64,000 nt of DNA from contig NZ_QENU01000004.1 in the NCBI RefSeq assembly GCF_003096995.1, positions 62,001 through 126,000 of the forward strand, read 5' to 3'. This DNA is from Alitibacter langaaensis DSM 22999. GTDB lineage: Bacteria; Pseudomonadota; Gammaproteobacteria; Enterobacterales; Pasteurellaceae. Within the stretch, counting starts at the first letter, position 1. Every line of letters begins with the position of its first letter. A program made the position numbers and the translations under genes. The notes below the pieces were generated by a model, which did no database searches, was not told the DNA's origin, and was given only the letters and a program-made list of their open reading frames with translations. Positions 60,456 through 64,000 of the stretch are shown here, one piece after another.

Positions 60456-60719
60456 ATGTTTGTAGTGATTTTTGGTCGCCCTGGTTGCCCATATTGCGTA
60501 CGTGCAAAAAACTTAGCTGAAAAATTACAAGGCGAAGTGGCCGATTTTGATTTCCGCTATGTGGATATTCACGCAGAAGGTATCAGCAAAGAAGATTTAT
60601 CAAAATCAGTGGGCAAACCTGTGGAAACTGTGCCACAAATTTTCATTGATGAAAAACCAATTGGTGGTTGCACAGATTTTGAAGCATTGATGAAAGAACA
60701 ATTTGGTATTGTGGCTTAA
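60456..60719 (+). CDS. grxA: Glutaredoxin 1
   Basis: Dithiol glutaredoxin, hydrogen donor for ribonucleotide reductase and others. The 87-residue protein has the CPYC active site (Cys11, Cys14), the cis-Pro TVPQIF and the GGCTDF glutathione site. Start chosen at [11 protein letters not shown] with an AAGGAAAA site; an upstream ATG would add eight residues. Confidence 0.95.
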   Translation: MFVVIFGRPGCPYCVRAKNLAEKLQGEVADFDFRYVDIHAEGISKEDLSKSVGKPVETVPQIFIDEKPIGGCTDFEALMKEQFGIVA

Positions 60720-60748
60720 TCAATTTAGATAAAATCTCAACCCTTAAC

Positions 60749-60795
60749 CCAAGTGCGGTCAGAAATTTAGAAATTTTTGACCGCACTTTTTTTGG
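60749..60795. terminator. USS-pair terminator between grxA and xerC
   Basis: AAGTGCGGTCA (60751-60761) and TGACCGCACTT (60778-60788) flank a loop of 16 bases whose halves (GAAATTT/AAATTTT) extend the stem, followed by TTTTTT. A textbook case of two USS used as an intrinsic terminator for convergent genes. Confidence 0.88.
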
Positions 60796-60810
60796 TAAAA
60801 ATTAAGCGGG

Positions 60811-61704
60811 CTAACCTCGTGGATGAAATTTTGCGTGTAAGCGTTTTAGGCGTTCTTTAGCAACGTGGGTATAGATTTGTGTGGTTGAAAGATCGCTGTG
60901 CCCAAGCAGCATTTGCACAACCCTCAAATCGGCACCGTGATTCACCAAGTGCGTTGCAAAAGCATGGCGCAAGACATGGGGTGATAAGCTATTGCTGTCA
61001 ATTTCCGCCAGCACCGCGTAATACTTAATGCGATGCCAAAAGGTTTGGCGCGTCATTTGTACTGCGCGTTTACTTGGAAAGACAACATCCGAGCTTTGTC
61101 CGTTAAGCAAGACAGGGCGGCCATAAGAAATAAACTCGCCGACCCAATAAGCAGCCTCTTCTCCCATTGGCACGATGCGTTCCTTATTGCCTTTACCAAT
61201 CACACGCACTACGCCCTGTGAAAGGCTAATATTATCCATGGATAAGGACACCAATTCAGTAACGCGCAAGCCTGTGGCATACAGCAATTCAAGCATGGCT
61301 TTGTCGCGCAATTCTAATGGCACATCAATGCTTGGGGCTTGCAATAAATCATTCACTTGTTGCTCTGTTAAGTATTTGGGTAAGCGACTGGGCAATTTAG
61401 GTGAAGAAAGCACCGCACTTGGGTCATCGCTGCGATATTTTTCACGATACAAATATTGAAACAGCTTGCGCATCGCACTCAATAAACGCGCGGTGCTGGT
61501 GGCTTTATAACCTTGCTCAACCCGTTCGCCAAGAAATGCTTGCAGCTCAACAGGATCCAAACTTTCCAACGTTAAAGATTGACCGCCAAGCCAATTTGCC
61601 AAGGCGGTGAGATCTAAACGATAAGATTGTATCGTGTTTTCTGATAGCCCTTTTTCTAGCCAAAGTTCGTTTAGAAAAAGCTCAATAAGTGCGGTGTCTT
61701 TCAT
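60811..61704 (-). CDS. xerC: Tyrosine recombinase XerC
   Basis: With XerD it resolves chromosome dimers at dif. The 297-residue protein has an N-terminal SAM-like core-binding domain and the catalytic set: Arg in ATGLRVTELV (about 148), Lys in GKGNKERI, HxxR in SPHVLRHAFATHL (about 240), His in LLGHSDLSTTQ and Tyr in TQIYTH (about 275). It follows plsB by 11 bases; the dapF/DUF484 neighbours of E. coli are not seen. Confidence 0.95.
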   Translation of the reverse strand: MKDTALIELFLNELWLEKGLSENTIQSYRLDLTALANWLGGQSLTLESLDPVELQAFLGERVEQGYKATSTARLLSAMRKLFQYLYREKYRSDDPSAVLSSPKLPSRLPKYLTEQQVNDLLQAPSIDVPLELRDKAMLELLYATGLRVTELVSLSMDNISLSQGVVRVIGKGNKERIVPMGEEAAYWVGEFISYGRPVLLNGQSSDVVFPSKRAVQMTRQTFWHRIKYYAVLAEIDSNSLSPHVLRHAFATHLVNHGADLRVVQMLLGHSDLSTTQIYTHVAKERLKRLHAKFHPRG

Positions 61705-61715
61705 CGCTGTTTTTG

Positions 61716-64000
61716 CTAATTATCGCTGTTCAATTCAGGCTCGTCTTCTGCTTTTTGTACAGAACCTTTGATCGTCAACTGAATTTCAGTCGAAATAATT
61801 CGATTGAGAATATCTGAAAGTTCTTTTAATTTTGCCGTATCTGCATTGCCTGTTTCCGTGAAATAATCATTCTCTTTCAAGCTAGCAATGAACGTGGAGA
61901 ATACGGCTTTATCAAAGAACTCAGGGGCATTAATGCCGTGTAATACAGATAAACGCTGTGCCACATGCTGACTTTCTTTTTCTAATGCTGCGCGTCCGAT
62001 TTCTGGCGTATTTTGCAAGATGCTGATCGTGATCGCATAACGCTGTAAAATTTCACGCACGGAAGATGCCCATAATTGCAAGCTACGCACACGAGCGCGG
62101 TTAATGCTCAACATATTGTCATTGCACTGAATTAGCTGCTGACGGTGTAATTCTGCAATAATCTGTTCGATTTTCTCTTGGATATTTTCAGGCGGAATAT
62201 GCAAGAATAATTCTGCTTTCAAGAATGGATAAATTTTACTCACCGCATCAATCACGAGATCTTTTTGCGTTGCTTCATAATGCAAAATGACACTGGCAAT
62301 TAAAGACGGCAATACAAATAAATGCTGAATATTATTGCGATAATAGGTCATTAACACGGCAAAATTACGCTCTAAACGAATAATTTCGCCGAAGTTGTCT
62401 TTTTCTAATACAACCCCAACGCGATCAAGATGGAGCACATGATCTAACATCACTTCTGGTGTTTCTGTTGGCACAATCACATCTTCAGAATACGGGACAT
62501 TCAGCAAGAATTGTTGATAGCTTTCCAACTGTTCGAGCAATTGTTCGCGGGATAATGCACGTTGGCGTGAAGACAGCAGCGCGGTACCAGTTAAATTCAT
62601 TGCATTCACTGCCGCGGCTTTATTAATATTAATCATCACTTGATGAGAAACACTATCCACCGCTTTATTGAACCATATTGGTCGTTCGTCTGTTTGCGTT
62701 TTCCATTCTGGGTAATGTTGATTAAGGTAATTATTCAGCGTAATCGGCTCACCGAAATTCACAAAACCCTGACCTAGGTTGCGTAGTTTTTTGATCACGC
62801 GTAACACTAAACCTGCATTTTCTTTTTCTTTTTCTGCACCGCGTAGCTCTTTGGCGTAAGTATCCACTTCTAAAACGTGTTCATACCCCACATACACAGG
62901 CACCACAGAAATTGGGCGAGTTTGTCTTTGCTGCAATGCTTGTAAGGTCATGGACATCATCCCTGTTTTAGGGGTCAATAAACGCCCTGTTCGTGAGCGT
63001 CCGCCTTCGATGAAGTATTCAACAGAATAACCACGATGGAATAGCTCAGCGAGATATTCACGGAAAAGCGTAGAATATAAACGATTTCCTTTAAAGGTAC
63101 GGCGGATGAAAAATGCCCCCCAACTGCGGAATATTGCGCCCACTGGCCAGAAGTTTAAATTAATCCCAGCGGCAATATGAGGTGGCACTAGCCCTTGATG
63201 ATATAACACATAAGAGAGCAATAAATAATCAATGTGGCTACGATGACATGGCACATACACAATTTCATGCCCTTCTAACGCTAGTTTACGCACTCGATCA
63301 GCATTTTCAACTTCAATGCCTTGGTATAATTTATTCCATAACCATCCTAAAAAGCGATCAGCGACTCGCAAACTTGTATGATTAGTGTCTGCTGCAATCT
63401 CATTGAGAATTTTTTCAGCTTCTTTGCGCGCTTTCTCTGTCGTAATATTTTTGGCTTTCGCTTCGTCATCAATTGCCTGTAATACTTCAGGTAATTGTAG
63501 CAATTTATTGAACATCGCTTGGCGATTTGGCAGGCGTGGACCTGTTGCAGAAATACGTTGACGGGCAAAGTGAATTTTGGCAATACGCGCCAATTTCTGC
63601 GAAATGCGTTCATCGGCAGCATGATTATCCACCATATAACGCATGGATACTGCTTGGGAGAAACGTACAAAAGTATCACGTCCAAACCAAATTGCCGCAA
63701 TGGTTTTTTGTACCCCATTTAATAAACGTAAATTCGGTAAACCTTTATCTTCACGCCCTGGTGAACGTCCCCATAAAATGGATACTGGTACTACTTGCAC
63801 ATCTAATTCGGTCAAAGTGCGGTGTAATTCAAGATAATTATAGAAAACCGTTTCGGTCTCTTTTTTCGCGCCTTTTGATTTAAAAAATTGGCGACCTTCA
63901 TCTAAAAACACATAACGCGGGAAATGTTGCCCATTAATTTCATTTTCAATTAACGGATCGGGCAGACCGATACTCAAACAATTTTTGCGAAAAATCACCA
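61716..64000 (-). CDS. plsB: Glycerol-3-phosphate acyltransferase, 5' end missing
   Basis: First step of phospholipid synthesis at the inner membrane: transfer of an acyl group to glycerol 3-phosphate. About 761 residues are present against about 807 in E. coli; the N-terminus lies beyond the right edge. A GTG at 63998 is an internal Val, not the start. Acyltransferase motifs are clear: [17 protein letters not shown] (HX4D), [25 protein letters not shown] and [10 protein letters not shown]. Upstream of xerC on the same strand. Confidence 0.94.
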   Translation of the reverse strand, partial: VIFRKNCLSIGLPDPLIENEINGQHFPRYVFLDEGRQFFKSKGAKKETETVFYNYLELHRTLTELDVQVVPVSILWGRSPGREDKGLPNLRLLNGVQKTIAAIWFGRDTFVRFSQAVSMRYMVDNHAADERISQKLARIAKIHFARQRISATGPRLPNRQAMFNKLLQLPEVLQAIDDEAKAKNITTEKARKEAEKILNEIAADTNHTSLRVADRFLGWLWNKLYQGIEVENADRVRKLALEGHEIVYVPCHRSHIDYLLLSYVLYHQGLVPPHIAAGINLNFWPVGAIFRSWGAFFIRRTFKGNRLYSTLFREYLAELFHRGYSVEYFIEGGRSRTGRLLTPKTGMMSMTLQALQQRQTRPISVVPVYVGYEHVLEVDTYAKELRGAEKEKENAGLVLRVIKKLRNLGQGFVNFGEPITLNNYLNQHYPEWKTQTDERPIWFNKAVDSVSHQVMININKAAAVNAMNLTGTALLSSRQRALSREQLLEQLESYQQFLLNVPYSEDVIVPTETPEVMLDHVLHLDRVGVVLEKDNFGEIIRLERNFAVLMTYYRNNIQHLFVLPSLIASVILHYEATQKDLVIDAVSKIYPFLKAELFLHIPPENIQEKIEQIIAELHRQQLIQCNDNMLSINRARVRSLQLWASSVREILQRYAITISILQNTPEIGRAALEKESQHVAQRLSVLHGINAPEFFDKAVFSTFIASLKENDYFTETGNADTAKLKELSDILNRIISTEIQLTIKGSVQKAEDEPELNSDN

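Noticed and set aside
60340-60507. 56-codon N-terminal extension of rimK
   Set aside because: It runs through the rimK-grxA promoter region, overlaps grxA on the other strand and is not like RimK.
63996-63998. GTG at the right edge as a plsB start
   Set aside because: The position aligns with internal residues of E. coli PlsB, about 50 residues after its start.

Overview
The window is a gene-dense, moderately A+T-rich chromosomal segment of a gammaproteobacterium of the family Pasteurellaceae. The decisive sign is the DNA uptake signal sequence (USS) core AAGTGCGGT, or its complement ACCGCACTT, which occurs dozens of times in both strands, inside genes and as inverted pairs between genes. 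This is the Haemophilus/Aggregatibacter/Pasteurella form, not the Actinobacillus pleuropneumoniae form. Proteins look closest to Haemophilus (OmpP5-type OmpA, short TyrR, LemA/TPM cluster). A sucrose-6-phosphate hydrolase beside a wrecked fructokinase argues against H. influenzae itself and fits a H. parainfluenzae- or Aggregatibacter-like organism; this is inference.

Layout. 0-14.5 kb: the 5' end of thiM with a TPP riboswitch, mepM divergent from znuCB (zinc import), pntAB (transhydrogenase), sfsA, an apparent Fur-controlled small RNA gene, tyrS, a fructokinase remnant plus scrB, purA, and the nagB-nagA pair. 14.6-32.6 kb: metG, mrp, rne with a long leader, rluC, grxD, a lemA/TPM cluster, ompA (P5), ydiJ, metF with a MetR-like box, and trhP. 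32.7-38.5 kb: tRNA-Ser(UGA), then genes that also lie together in E. coli (yccA-tusE-yccX, yccT-mgsA, yccF-yccS). 38.5-44.2 kb: a TorD-family chaperone, recR, ybaB, the PTS operon ptsH-ptsI-crr with a CRP-like site, and rsgA. 44.2-52.2 kb: orn, tRNA-Gly(GCC) and the tsaE-amiB-mutL-miaA-hfq-hflX series. 52.3-54.0 kb: two tandem outer-membrane beta-barrel paralogues in a USS-free, A+T-rich patch. 54.3-64 kb: tyrR, ycjF, fumC, a chalcone-isomerase-like secreted protein, a YcfP-family protein, rimK divergent from grxA, xerC and a 5'-truncated plsB.

Most of this is core housekeeping: tRNA charging and modification, RNA decay, cell-wall turnover, PTS and amino-sugar metabolism, and redox. No CRISPR array, prophage, insertion sequence or defence island was seen. 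The most interesting signals are (i) a roughly 70-nt transcription unit at about 8007-8078 with a sigma-70-like promoter overlapped by two Fur-box-like repeats and ended by a terminator, a RyhB/HrrF-type candidate; (ii) a fructokinase gene reduced to its two ends beside an intact scrB; (iii) an AmiB amidase with LysM repeats amplified as a 231-bp tandem unit; (iv) the duplicated beta-barrel pair; and (v) inverted USS pairs placed inside coding regions, including at the hfq/hflX junction. Regulatory sites were found by eye and are predictions.
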